This document shows, one piece after another, positions 33,645-41,372 of a stretch of DNA of 41,372 bases. The DNA is taken from the NCBI GenBank assembly GCA_015060835.1, contig SUXT01000015.1, forward strand, positions 1 through 41,372, written 5' to 3'. The notes under the pieces were generated by a model. That model saw nothing but the letters and a program-made list of their open reading frames with translations. It was not told the DNA's origin and made no database searches. The stretch comes from Bacteroidales bacterium (GTDB lineage Bacteria; Bacteroidota; Bacteroidia; Bacteroidales; Bacteroidaceae). Made by a program: the position numbers and the translations under genes. Numbering within the stretch: the first letter of the stretch is position 1; each line of letters opens with the position of its first letter.

Positions 33645-36074
33645 CTACCTTGTAAAGAGATACTCCTTGCCGGCTTCGGTGGGAATGTCGTATTCGTATA
33701 TGCGGTAAAGCTTGGGGGACTGCGGATTTATCTCTTTTGAGACGAGCGGCGGAGTGATTGTCGCCGACGCATAAAGGGGATTGGGACATTCGCCTTCGGC
33801 AACCCTCAGACCTTCGCCACGAAGAGGGGTGTAGGAGCGCAGGCGCAATATTCCTCCTATGCGGGAGGTTATGCGTACAGTATCGATCTGTGAGCCGCTC
33901 CACTGCATATTTACCACAAAGCCGCCACGAGCAACAAGGCCTTCGATGCTGCCACTACTCCATGCATCGGGGAGGGCGGGAAGCAGATGCGCTGCTCCAT
34001 CGTGGCTTTGCAGCAACATTTCAGCCACTCCTGCCGTATAGCCGAAATTGCCGTCTATCTGAAAGGGAGGATGGGCATCGAAAAGGTTAGGGTAGGTGCG
34101 ACCATCGGGGTACTCGCGTTGTTTACCGTCATCGGGGAGCAGCGAGAGCATATTCTGTATTATACGGTAGGCGTGGTTGCCATCGAGCATTCGCGCCCAG
34201 AAGTTTATCTTCCAGCCTATGCTCCATCCCGTAGCCTTGTCGCCGCGTTGCAACAGGGTGTTGCGGGCTGCCTGAAACAGTTGCGGGTGGCTGTAGGGAG
34301 ATATTTGATTGCTTGGGTAGAGACCGTAGAGGTGCGATATGTGGCGATGTTCGTTGCGGGGGTTGTCGGCGTCTACTATCCACTCCTGCAACTGGTTGTG
34401 TCGTCCTATCTGCATAGGGGGCAGTTTGGCTATCATCGCCGAGAGTGTGTCGCGGTATTCGCGGTCGCAGTCGAGAGCTTTTGCAGCCGCGAGGGTGTTA
34501 CTTAGGGCATCAAAGGCTATCTGGTTGTCCATCGTGCAGCCGGCGGTTATAGAAGGCCCTGCATAGCCATGCTCCGGGGAGAGAGAGGGTGCGGTTACCA
34601 TCCATCCGTTCTTGGGATGTTCCACAAGAGTGGTCAGGTAAAAATCTGCGGTGCCTTTTATTATAGGATAGTATTTACGCAGGAATTCTTTGTCACCGGT
34701 GAACAGATAATGTTGCCACAGGTGAGTTGCGAGCCATGCACCACCGTTGGGCCACATGCCGTAGTATGCCGCGTCGACGGGTCCTGCTATGCGCCATAGG
34801 TCGGTGTTGTGATGGGCGGTCCATCCTTTGGCTCCGTAAAGGGTGCGGGCTGTTTCGCGACCGGTCGTGCAGAGGTCGCGTAGCATAGCAAAGAGCGGTT
34901 CGTGTGTCTCGCTGAGGTTGGTTACTTCAGCAGGCCAATAGTTCATTTCGGTGTTTATATTGATGGTGTACTTGCTGTCCCACGGGGCTCCCATGCTTTC
35001 ATTCCAGATGCCTTGCAGATTGGCGGGCTGTCCACCGGGTTGCGAAGAACTTATGAGCAGGTAGCGGCCATATTGGAACATCAGTGCTGCAAGCTGTTGG
35101 TCGTTGCCACGGCTGAAATTGCGTACTCTCTCGTCGGTGGGCGCCGATGAAGCCATGCCGGCAGGGAGGATGAAGCGCACTCTGTCGAACTGTTTTTTAT
35201 ATACATCGACATGTGCTTTCAGAGCCTCGTCATAGGAGCGCGAAGTCGCCCGTTTCAAGGCCTTTGCGACACGCTTGCTCTCGTTGCCGCTTACATTCTT
35301 ATAGTCGACATAATTGGTAGCTGCGCTGATGTAGAGCGTGGCATTTGTGGCAGCAGAGACCTCTATGCGTCCATCCTTACTTTGTACTTTGCCGTCGCCC
35401 TTTACAAGGATACGACATTCGGCACGAAGCGCAGCGGGAATACCCTCTTGCTCTACACCTTCGCAACGCATTGTCAGCGTAGCACCTTTGGATGTTATTT
35501 CGCATTTGTGTGGCATACGGTAGTCTAATGCAAAATTGAGCATCTTTGCGCTGTCAGCCTCTATGCGCATGATTATTGCATCGTCGGCAAGTGATGCAAA
35601 CGCTGTGCGGCTATACTCCACTCCACCCACACGGTAACGTGTAGTCGCGGTGGCGTTTTCTATGTCAAGGTCGCGGTAATAATCAGTTGCAGACGAGTGG
35701 CCGGGGAAATGAAGCGTAAGGGCACCCAATGTAAGGTAGCGCATTCCATGCTGACCGGTGAATGCAACCTTGTCGATAAGCGACTGAGCCTCGCCGAACT
35801 TATCCTGAAAAATAAGGGAGCGTATTTCGGGCAATTTTTCCTTAAAGCGGGTGCTGTTGTTGTTATGCGGACCTCCTGCCCAGAATGTCTCTTCGTTCAG
35901 TTGCAGTGTCTCGTGCTCCGTTCCTCCGTAAACCATTGCTCCCATACGGGAGTTTCCGATGGGGAGTGCCTCTACCCATACGCCGGCGGGACGGTTGTAC
36001 CATAGTTTAAGCTCACGGGAATAGCCGAACAGCACATTGAGTGCCATCAGCAACAGAAATATGCTCTTTTTCAT
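33645..36074 (-). CDS. Glycoside hydrolase family 95 (alpha-L-fucosidase-like)
   Basis: An 809-residue exported enzyme; the signal peptide is about residues 1-20. The family hallmark LPIGNSRMGAMVYGG (near 38) and LQLNEETFWAGGP (near 57) are clear. Counterparts of the catalytic set known from bifidobacterial AfcA are visible: asparagines in INTEMNYW (near 371), Glu in SLSPEHGY (near 500) and Asp in QIDGNFGY (near 674). GH95 enzymes mostly remove alpha-1,2-linked fucose from glycans; some act on galactose. The ATG overlaps the mntP stop as ATGA, so translation is coupled. No SusC/SusD pair is nearby, unusual for a glycan gene in this phylum. Confidence 0.92.
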   Translation of the reverse strand: MKKSIFLLLMALNVLFGYSRELKLWYNRPAGVWVEALPIGNSRMGAMVYGGTEHETLQLNEETFWAGGPHNNNSTRFKEKLPEIRSLIFQDKFGEAQSLIDKVAFTGQHGMRYLTLGALTLHFPGHSSATDYYRDLDIENATATTRYRVGGVEYSRTAFASLADDAIIMRIEADSAKMLNFALDYRMPHKCEITSKGATLTMRCEGVEQEGIPAALRAECRILVKGDGKVQSKDGRIEVSAATNATLYISAATNYVDYKNVSGNESKRVAKALKRATSRSYDEALKAHVDVYKKQFDRVRFILPAGMASSAPTDERVRNFSRGNDQQLAALMFQYGRYLLISSSQPGGQPANLQGIWNESMGAPWDSKYTININTEMNYWPAEVTNLSETHEPLFAMLRDLCTTGRETARTLYGAKGWTAHHNTDLWRIAGPVDAAYYGMWPNGGAWLATHLWQHYLFTGDKEFLRKYYPIIKGTADFYLTTLVEHPKNGWMVTAPSLSPEHGYAGPSITAGCTMDNQIAFDALSNTLAAAKALDCDREYRDTLSAMIAKLPPMQIGRHNQLQEWIVDADNPRNEHRHISHLYGLYPSNQISPYSHPQLFQAARNTLLQRGDKATGWSIGWKINFWARMLDGNHAYRIIQNMLSLLPDDGKQREYPDGRTYPNLFDAHPPFQIDGNFGYTAGVAEMLLQSHDGAAHLLPALPDAWSSGSIEGLVARGGFVVNMQWSGSQIDTVRITSRIGGILRLRSYTPLRGEGLRVAEGECPNPLYASATITPPLVSKEINPQSPKLYRIYEYDIPTEAGKEYLFTR

Positions 36075-36628
36075 AGACAAGTATGTTCTATCAATATTTT
36101 AACACCTAAAGTAAGGAGTATGGCTCCGCCGAGAAACTCGGCTTTATTCTTGTAACGGCTGCCGAAGATATTTCCGATCTTCAATCCCACTACAGAGAGG
36201 ATGAATGTGGTTACTCCTATTATTGTTATTGCCAACCATATATCTACCGATAAAACAGCAAAAGAGACACCCACAGCAAGAGCATCGATGCTTGTGGCCA
36301 CTGCCATAAGGAACATTGTGCGCGCAGAAAAATCGGGATCGGGGACAACATCTTCATTCTCACGCGACTCCTTTATCATATTAAGGCCTATAAGTCCCAA
36401 CAGCACAAAAGCTATCCAATGGTCTACACTTGAGACAAACTTCGAAAAGGTTATTCCCAAGTAAAAGCCAATAAGCGGCATCATCGCCTGAAAGCCACCG
36501 AACCATCCGCCAACACACAACGAGTGTCGCGGTCTGATGCCGGAAACCGAAAGTCCTTTTGCCACTGAGACGGCAAAGGCATCCATCGACAGGCCGATGG
36601 CTATTATAAGCATTTCTATACTCCCCAT
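36071..36628 (-). CDS. mntP: Manganese efflux pump MntP
   Basis: A 185-residue membrane protein with six predicted segments, two-fold repeated. Each half opens with the family motif: SMDAFAVSVAKG (Asp16) and SIDALAVGVSFA (Asp115), matching the aspartates needed for manganese export in E. coli MntP. The family (DUF204) lowers toxic manganese levels. It has its own promoter and is coupled to the downstream fucosidase. Confidence 0.9.
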   Translation of the reverse strand: MGSIEMLIIAIGLSMDAFAVSVAKGLSVSGIRPRHSLCVGGWFGGFQAMMPLIGFYLGITFSKFVSSVDHWIAFVLLGLIGLNMIKESRENEDVVPDPDFSARTMFLMAVATSIDALAVGVSFAVLSVDIWLAITIIGVTTFILSVVGLKIGNIFGSRYKNKAEFLGGAILLTLGVKILIEHTCL

Positions 36629-36676
36629 TCAATCTATATGTGTATTATGTAAGTGATATTTTTGAAAAAGATAATG

Positions 36677-36708
36677 CAAAGATACACCAAGCGAGCAAGA
36701 TAAACAAA
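36677..36708 (-). promoter_or_regulatory. Promoter of mntP
   Basis: On the minus strand TTTG (36705-36708) and TATCTTTG (36677-36684) are 20 bases apart, an exact match to the Bacteroidota consensus. A second TATCTTTG lies at 36758-36765. The 5' leader is about 40 bases, too short for a manganese riboswitch. The rest of the 36629-36986 gap is AT-rich with no gene seen. Confidence 0.7.
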
Positions 36709-36881
36709 GTAACTTTGTTATTTCGCAACGAGTGCAGTAAATGTTGGAGGTTTACCGCAAAGATAGTGACAAAATATACAAACAGCTTCTAAGGACAATT
36801 ATTTTACTTTGCACAAAAGGGAAAAGCACAGCCGGCAAACAATTTTCTGAATTCCATAAGGAAATATTCCACAAATTCCTA

Positions 36882-36889
36882 TAATTTTG
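36882..36889 (+). promoter_or_regulatory. -7 promoter box ahead of the small lipoprotein
   Basis: TAATTTTG followed by CAAAA fits the -7 consensus. The gene starts about 97 bases downstream, so the leader would be long. A -33 box is not evident. Confidence 0.45.
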
Positions 36890-36986
36890 CAAAAAACGGA
36901 GCAACACAGATAGAAACGACACATATCCATCGCTCTATACATTAAAATGCACCACATTAACAATAAACATTCACAATAAAAAACAA

Positions 36987-37400
36987 ATGAGTATGAAAAA
37001 GTTCCTCACCATTTTCGCAGCAGCACTCGCAATCATTCTCTCAGGCTGCAAACAAAGCGCAACCGACTATCTCGACCAACTGTCAAACGAAATAAAGGCC
37101 TGCACAACAGAAACCGAGTATGACAAAGTATACGAAAAAATCATAGCACTGCAAAACGATGACAGATTCAAAAGCAATCCACAGAATGCAATGGAAATAC
37201 TGGCAAAAACGACAAGGCTCACAAACGAAGCACTTGCAGTAAAAGCCATATTATATGTAATGCCCAAGTCAGTAACCCCCACAAAGGAGGATATAAAATC
37301 ACTTACAGACATATGCATAAAGAACAAACTCAATGTAACAGTATTGCCGTATAGTGAAGTAAGAGATTTAGTCTACAAGCACTTTAAAACAGCCAACTAA
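36987..37400 (+). CDS. Small lipoprotein of unknown function
   Basis: A 137-residue lipoprotein with a signal peptide and lipobox LSGC at about residue 21 (second Met at residue 3 is an alternative start). The mature part is helical and charged (DYLDQLSNEIKACTTETEYD), with a predicted second helix near 60-85, and no domain that I recognise. It is a single gene flanked by its own promoter and a strong two-way terminator. Confidence 0.75.
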   Translation: MSMKKFLTIFAAALAIILSGCKQSATDYLDQLSNEIKACTTETEYDKVYEKIIALQNDDRFKSNPQNAMEILAKTTRLTNEALAVKAILYVMPKSVTPTKEDIKSLTDICIKNKLNVTVLPYSEVRDLVYKHFKTAN

Positions 37401-37409
37401 TAAAGAATC

Positions 37410-37469
37410 ATCTCTCATAACACAAGCAGCATTGTCTAGTCTGACAATGCTGCTTGTGTTATGAGAGAT
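37410..37469. terminator. Two-way terminator, 27-bp perfect stem
   Basis: Bases 37410-37436 and 37443-37469 are exact reverse complements around a 6-base loop (TAGTCT). It lies between two converging small lipoprotein genes. Confidence 0.75.
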
Positions 37470-37481
37470 TGCGCTACGCTA

Positions 37482-37913
37482 TCACTCTTCGGGAAACTCC
37501 GTGTGAAAGACACCATGATTGCCATCCACTTTCCATTTATTGTCAATGAGCAACAGTTTTACATTTATCTTAAGCATATTGCCAAGCGGCCCCACACCTT
37601 CGAGAGCCACTGTCGCCTCCCCGCCGTCTATTTTCTCGGACACCACCTTATAATCGGCTTTGAAACCCGAAGTGCGCGCCTTATAATCCTCTGAAGCAAC
37701 AGCCATCTTGAAATAATCACTAAAGACATTGTAGTCCAATGAATCCTGGAAATATATATTCTCAGTTACAGCCGCAACATCGCCCGATGTGAGACCCGTG
37801 TAAAGCGTAAGGGCTACATCCGAAGGAGTATTATCATATTTCTTGCCACTGCAAGCCACAAAAAACATCACCGTCGAAACTGCCAACAGCGACAATACGC
37901 AAAATTTTCTCAT
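37482..37913 (-). CDS. DUF4878-like lipoprotein
   Basis: A 143-residue lipoprotein with lipobox FFVACSG near residue 20. The start at 37913 is chosen because the signal peptide begins there (MRKFCVLSLLAVSTV); the in-frame extension upstream has no such feature. The mature part resembles the NTF2-like DUF4878 group: PSDVALTLYTGLTSGDVAAV, then VALEGVGPLGNMLKINVKLL and a final VDGNHGVFH. Function is unknown. Confidence 0.72.
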   Translation of the reverse strand: MRKFCVLSLLAVSTVMFFVACSGKKYDNTPSDVALTLYTGLTSGDVAAVTENIYFQDSLDYNVFSDYFKMAVASEDYKARTSGFKADYKVVSEKIDGGEATVALEGVGPLGNMLKINVKLLLIDNKWKVDGNHGVFHTEFPEE

Positions 37914-38029
37914 AATAGTTTCATCTAATTTTGTGCGAAGATAATGCAAAAGCATCATTCACACAACAAGAAGAAATAAATTCGCAAAACAAAAGCCGCA
38001 AAAAGTATGGCAATTAAACAAAAAACAAG

Positions 38030-38144
38030 TACCTTTGCACAAATAAATCAAACCAAAGAGAGCGGTACGACATATTCATGTGTGAGCTTTCATTGTCCAC
38101 CCTTTATGCCATCCAATGACTCTCTTTAAAGAAAATCAAAAATT
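38030..38144 (+). promoter_or_regulatory. pta promoter box and structured leader
   Basis: TACCTTTG (38030-38037) matches the -7 box, giving a leader of about 100 bases. Within it AAAGAGAG (38055-38062) can pair with CTCTCTTT (38120-38127), enclosing 57 bases. A 13-codon frame (MCELSLSTLYAIQ, 38078-38119) lies inside. A regulatory role is speculative. Confidence 0.45.
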
Positions 38145-39158
38145 ATGGATGTTATAAGCAAACTTATCGCACGCGCTTGCGAGAACAAACAGCGCATCGT
38201 TCTTCCCGAAGGTACAGAGGAACGCACAATCAAGGCAGCAGACAAAGCCATCGCCGACGGTATTGCAGAGATTATCCTTTTGGGCAACAAAGCCGAAATT
38301 CTAGCACTTGCCGAGAAATTGGAACTCCCCAACATCAAGAATGCAATTATCATCGACCCCGAGGACAACCCCGACTTCGAGAAATACTCAAACCTGCTTT
38401 TCGAACTCAGAAAGGCTAAAGGTCTTACACTTGAAGAGGCACAGAAGCTCACACGCAACCCTCTCTACCTCGGCTGTCTCATCATCAAGGCAGGCGATGC
38501 TGATGGTCAGGTAGCAGGTGCTCTCAACACAACAGGTAACGTATTGCGTCCCGCACTTCAGATTATCAAGACCACTCCCGGTATCTCATGCGTATCAGGC
38601 GCAATGCTTATGATTACCAACGCACACGAATATGGCGAAGATGGTGTACTCTTCGTTGCCGACGTTGCTGTAACTCCCAACCCCGACGCCAACCAGCTTT
38701 CACAGATTGCAGTCTGCACAGCTGCCACAGCAAAGGCTATCGCAGGCTTCGAAGAGCCCCGCGTTGCTATGCTCAGCTTCTCAACAAAAGGTTCTGCAAA
38801 ACATGAGTTTGTTGACAAGGTAGCCGAGGCGACCAAACTCGCCAAAGAGCTCGACCCCTCAATTTCGGTAGATGGCGAATTGCAGGCTGACGCAGCTCTC
38901 GTTCCCTTCGTAGGCGCAAGCAAGGCTCCCGGCTCGCCCGTAGCAGGAAAGGCAAACGTACTTGTATTCCCCGACCTCCAGGCCGGCAACATCGGTTATA
39001 AACTCGTTGAGCGTCTCGGTGGTGCAACAGCCATCGGCCCCGTATTGCAGGGTATCGCATGCCCCGTGAACGACCTTTCTCGCGGATGCTCTATCGACGA
39101 TGTTTACAAGATGATAGCTATCACAGCCAACCAGGCTATTGCAGCAAAGAACAAATAA
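38145..39158 (+). CDS. pta: Phosphate acetyltransferase
   Basis: A 337-residue short-form phosphotransacetylase converting acetyl-CoA and phosphate to acetyl phosphate. It starts ISKLIARACENKQRIVLPEG and has the family stretches GALNTTGNVLRPALQI (near 126), AKANVLVFPDLQAGNIGYKL-like sequence near 270-290, and GPVLQGIACPVNDLSRG near 300. No N-terminal regulatory DRTGG domain is present. It sits 11 bases ahead of ackA, the usual acetate-producing operon that yields ATP. Confidence 0.95.
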   Translation: MDVISKLIARACENKQRIVLPEGTEERTIKAADKAIADGIAEIILLGNKAEILALAEKLELPNIKNAIIIDPEDNPDFEKYSNLLFELRKAKGLTLEEAQKLTRNPLYLGCLIIKAGDADGQVAGALNTTGNVLRPALQIIKTTPGISCVSGAMLMITNAHEYGEDGVLFVADVAVTPNPDANQLSQIAVCTAATAKAIAGFEEPRVAMLSFSTKGSAKHEFVDKVAEATKLAKELDPSISVDGELQADAALVPFVGASKAPGSPVAGKANVLVFPDLQAGNIGYKLVERLGGATAIGPVLQGIACPVNDLSRGCSIDDVYKMIAITANQAIAAKNK

Positions 39159-39169
39159 CAGACAGAAAT

Positions 39170-40372
39170 ATGAAAATACTTGTATTAAACTGCGGAAGCT
39201 CTTCTATCAAATACCAGTTGTTTGATATGGAGACAAAAACAGTGCTCGCAAAGGGCGGTATCGAGAAAATAGGTCTCGAAGGTTCATTCCTCAAGCTCAC
39301 ATTGCCCGACGGCGAGAAGGTTACACTCACAAAGGATATTCCCGAACACACAACCGGTGTACGCTTCATCTTCAGCGTACTTACAGGTGAGGAGTATGGT
39401 GTTGTAAAATCAATCAGCGAGATTGACGCAGTGGGACACCGCATGGTACACGGCGGCGAGAAGTTCAGCAAGTCTGTACTTCTGAACGACGAGGTTATGG
39501 AAACATTCATTGCCTGCACCGACCTTGCTCCCCTCCACAACCCCGCAAACATCAAGGGTGTGAATGCCGTTAAGGACATTGCCCCCGACATGCCTCAGGT
39601 TGGTGTATTCGATACATCATTCCACCAGACATTGCCCGACTACGCTTACATGTATGCAGTTCCCTATGAGTTGTACGAAAATTACGGCGTAAGACGCTAC
39701 GGCTTCCACGGAACATCGCACAGATACATTTCGAAACGTGTATGCGAATTCCTGGGTGTTAACCCCGAAGAGCAGAAAATCATCACCTGCCACATCGGCA
39801 ACGGCGGTTCAATCGCAGCCGTAAAGAATGGCAAATGCGTGGATACAACTATGGGACTCACTCCTCTGGAAGGTCTTATGATGGGTACACGTAGTGGTGA
39901 CATCGACCCAGGAGCAATCTCTTTCATCATGGATAAATTGCAGCTCGACAGCAAAGGTCTTTCAGACCTTCTGAACAAGAAGTCGGGTGTACTCGGTGTA
40001 TCAGGTGTTTCATCGGATATGCGCGAGGTTGATGCAGCAGAGAAAGAGGGCAACTACCGTGCAAAACTTGCCAACACCATGTACTACTACCGCATCAAGA
40101 AATACATCGGTGCATACGCTGCAGCAATGGGTGGTGTAGACATCATCGTATTTGCAGGCGGTGTAGGCGAGAACCAGATTCATTGCCGCGCAGCTGTTCT
40201 CGAAGGCCTCGACTTCCTCGGAATCGAACTCGACGAAGAGAGAAACAACATCCGTGGCGAGGAGGCAGTCCTCTCAAGCGATGCTTCTAAGGTGAAGGTT
40301 GTTCTCATCCCCACAGACGAGGAACTTATGATTGCTTCTGATACATACGAAATTATTTCAGCAAACAAGTAA
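39170..40372 (+). CDS. ackA: Acetate kinase
   Basis: A 400-residue ASKHA-fold kinase that transfers phosphate from acetyl phosphate to ADP, giving acetate and ATP. Motifs in order are LVLNCGSSSIKYQLF at the N-terminus (Asn7), VFDTSFHQTLP, YGFHGTSHRYIS, HIGNGGSIAA, and GTRSGDIDPGAI near 243. The ATG at 39170 is chosen because the N-terminal motif begins there; upstream in-frame sequence belongs to pta in another frame. It is the second gene of pta-ackA, followed by a strong terminator. Confidence 0.96.
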   Translation: MKILVLNCGSSSIKYQLFDMETKTVLAKGGIEKIGLEGSFLKLTLPDGEKVTLTKDIPEHTTGVRFIFSVLTGEEYGVVKSISEIDAVGHRMVHGGEKFSKSVLLNDEVMETFIACTDLAPLHNPANIKGVNAVKDIAPDMPQVGVFDTSFHQTLPDYAYMYAVPYELYENYGVRRYGFHGTSHRYISKRVCEFLGVNPEEQKIITCHIGNGGSIAAVKNGKCVDTTMGLTPLEGLMMGTRSGDIDPGAISFIMDKLQLDSKGLSDLLNKKSGVLGVSGVSSDMREVDAAEKEGNYRAKLANTMYYYRIKKYIGAYAAAMGGVDIIVFAGGVGENQIHCRAAVLEGLDFLGIELDEERNNIRGEEAVLSSDASKVKVVLIPTDEELMIASDTYEIISANK

Positions 40373-40384
40373 TTCCGCTATTTT

Positions 40385-40427
40385 ATAACAAAAGCAGGTT
40401 GCACCGGGTGCAACCTGCTTTTGTTAT
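40385..40427. terminator. Two-way terminator between ackA and proC
   Basis: Bases 40385-40405 and 40407-40427 are exact reverse complements, with T-rich flanks on both strands. It serves both converging genes. Confidence 0.85.
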
Positions 40428-40448
40428 TTGCCTCACTTAGAACAAAGA

Positions 40449-41231
40449 TTATTTACTTGCCTTAAGCCCTTTTATCACAGCTGACGAAAAGCCGCAATGT
40501 TCCATTTCATTAAGGCCTTTGATGGTTATTCCGCCCGGAGTTGTTACTTTATCTATTTCAGTTTCAGGATTAGCACCACTCTGCAAAAGCAGTTGCGCTG
40601 CGCCCTGCACTGTATAAGAGACTATCTTCTGAGCTACCGCCGGACGAAACCCAAGTTCCACTCCACCCTCTGTGGCGGCTCGTATGTAGCGCATCGCGTA
40701 GGCAATACCGCATGAAGCAAGCGCCGTTCCTGCTGCAATCTGCGCCTCGTCGACAAGCATCGCACAGCCCAATTCTTCGAACAGTGCCACAACGGCACTC
40801 TCCTGCTCGGCGGTTGCGTTGCACGATGCAACAAAGGTCATGCTGCATCTGACGGCTATCGCTGTATTAGGGATTACGCGAAAAAGGATAGGGTTGTCAA
40901 ATTGCAGATATTCCTTCAGCTGCGCAAAGTTTACACCTGCAGCTACAGAGATTATCATCTGGCGGCTGTAATCTATCGATTCTCTTATTTCATCAAGAAC
41001 AGCAGCCACAAACCACGGCTTTACGGCAACTATTATAATGCCAGCATCCTTTACGGCCTCGCGGTTGCATTGTGCTGTATTTATCCCGGGAACATCTTCT
41101 TGTATTTTTTGAAGAGTGGCGGTACTCTTTGCTGTACATATTATATCAGAGGCCTTTACAATACTGCCTTGCGAAAGGCCTTTTGCTATTGCGCCTCCCA
41201 TATTTCCGCTGCCTAATATAGCTATTTTCAT
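40449..41231 (-). CDS. proC: Pyrroline-5-carboxylate reductase
   Basis: A 260-residue enzyme for the last step of proline synthesis. The Rossmann loop is ILGSGNMGGAIAKGL (residues 5-19); AVKPWFV (near 75) follows, and the C-terminal signature is TTPGGITIKGLNEME (near 230). I use the ATG at 41231; an in-frame GTG three codons upstream is possible. The gene is slightly shorter than typical but complete. Confidence 0.93.
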   Translation of the reverse strand: MKIAILGSGNMGGAIAKGLSQGSIVKASDIICTAKSTATLQKIQEDVPGINTAQCNREAVKDAGIIIVAVKPWFVAAVLDEIRESIDYSRQMIISVAAGVNFAQLKEYLQFDNPILFRVIPNTAIAVRCSMTFVASCNATAEQESAVVALFEELGCAMLVDEAQIAAGTALASCGIAYAMRYIRAATEGGVELGFRPAVAQKIVSYTVQGAAQLLLQSGANPETEIDKVTTPGGITIKGLNEMEHCGFSSAVIKGLKASK

Positions 41232-41372
41232 ATTGTTCACTTTTTAAGAAGCTGTTTGAATTTTATTTCGGAATTATTTGAGAGCTATTTTGAGTAGATT
41301 TTCTTTCGCATTTTGCAGGGAATAGCGGGCTATTTCCAAAAAATAAGAAAGAAAAGATGCCAAAATAGACTC
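41232..41372. other. Gene-free end of the window
   Basis: No gene is seen. A short inverted repeat (41318-41326 with 41329-41337, one wobble, centre GG) lies in a stretch that has the look of an intergenic repeat, but a second copy is not present in this window. Confidence 0.3.

Noticed and set aside
36629-36676. Manganese riboswitch (yybP-ykoY type) ahead of mntP
   Set aside because: The leader between the promoter box and the start is only about 40 bases, too short for that structure.

Overview
The window looks like chromosome from a gut-type Bacteroidales bacterium. Pointers are the flotillin-like floA/nfeD pair, a fused CcsBA cytochrome c synthase, an imelysin plus di-heme oxidoreductase set, a GH95 fucosidase, a long-form RluA enzyme, a DUF5715 lipoprotein, and repeated Bacteroidota-type promoter boxes (TTTG or TTG, about 20 bases, TAnnTTTG).

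Bases 1 to about 14,870 form an AT-rich accessory block carrying defence genes. It opens with the first 36 codons of an ATPase running off the left edge. Next come a tandem repeat array and a truncated, frameshifted zinc alcohol dehydrogenase tail. A Hachiman-like pair (hamA/hamB) and an Mrr-like nuclease follow. A compact seven-gene operon (5250-14480) then carries an XRE regulator, two cytosine-5 DNA methyltransferases, an NgoFVII-type PLD nuclease, a McrB-like NTPase, a LlaJI-type nuclease subunit and a DinD-RhuM fusion. The operon has a recognisable promoter with a perfect palindrome between its two boxes. The block ends in a gene remnant and a 23-bp perfect inverted repeat next to mnmE. 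No integrase or tRNA gene is visible.

From 14,877 to the end the DNA is richer in GC and carries housekeeping and metabolic genes. These are mnmE with a nucleoside phosphorylase; floA, nfeD and a TPR/PD40 protein; ttcA and a DUF486 membrane protein; then a divergent locus. In that locus a regulator fusing a complete YtfE/RIC-type di-iron domain to a LuxR helix-turn-helix faces a porin, imelysin, di-heme oxidoreductase and ccsBA series. Next come an RluA-type pseudouridine synthase, a DUF5715 lipoprotein, a 2-hydroxyacid dehydrogenase, dapA, mntP coupled to a GH95 fucosidase, two small lipoproteins, pta-ackA and proC.

The points most worth following are the mosaic restriction operon, which joins two unrelated restriction effectors under two methyltransferases; the DinD-RhuM fusion at its end; and the di-iron LuxR regulator facing an envelope redox/iron locus. 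All functions are inferred from sequence motifs; no searches were run.
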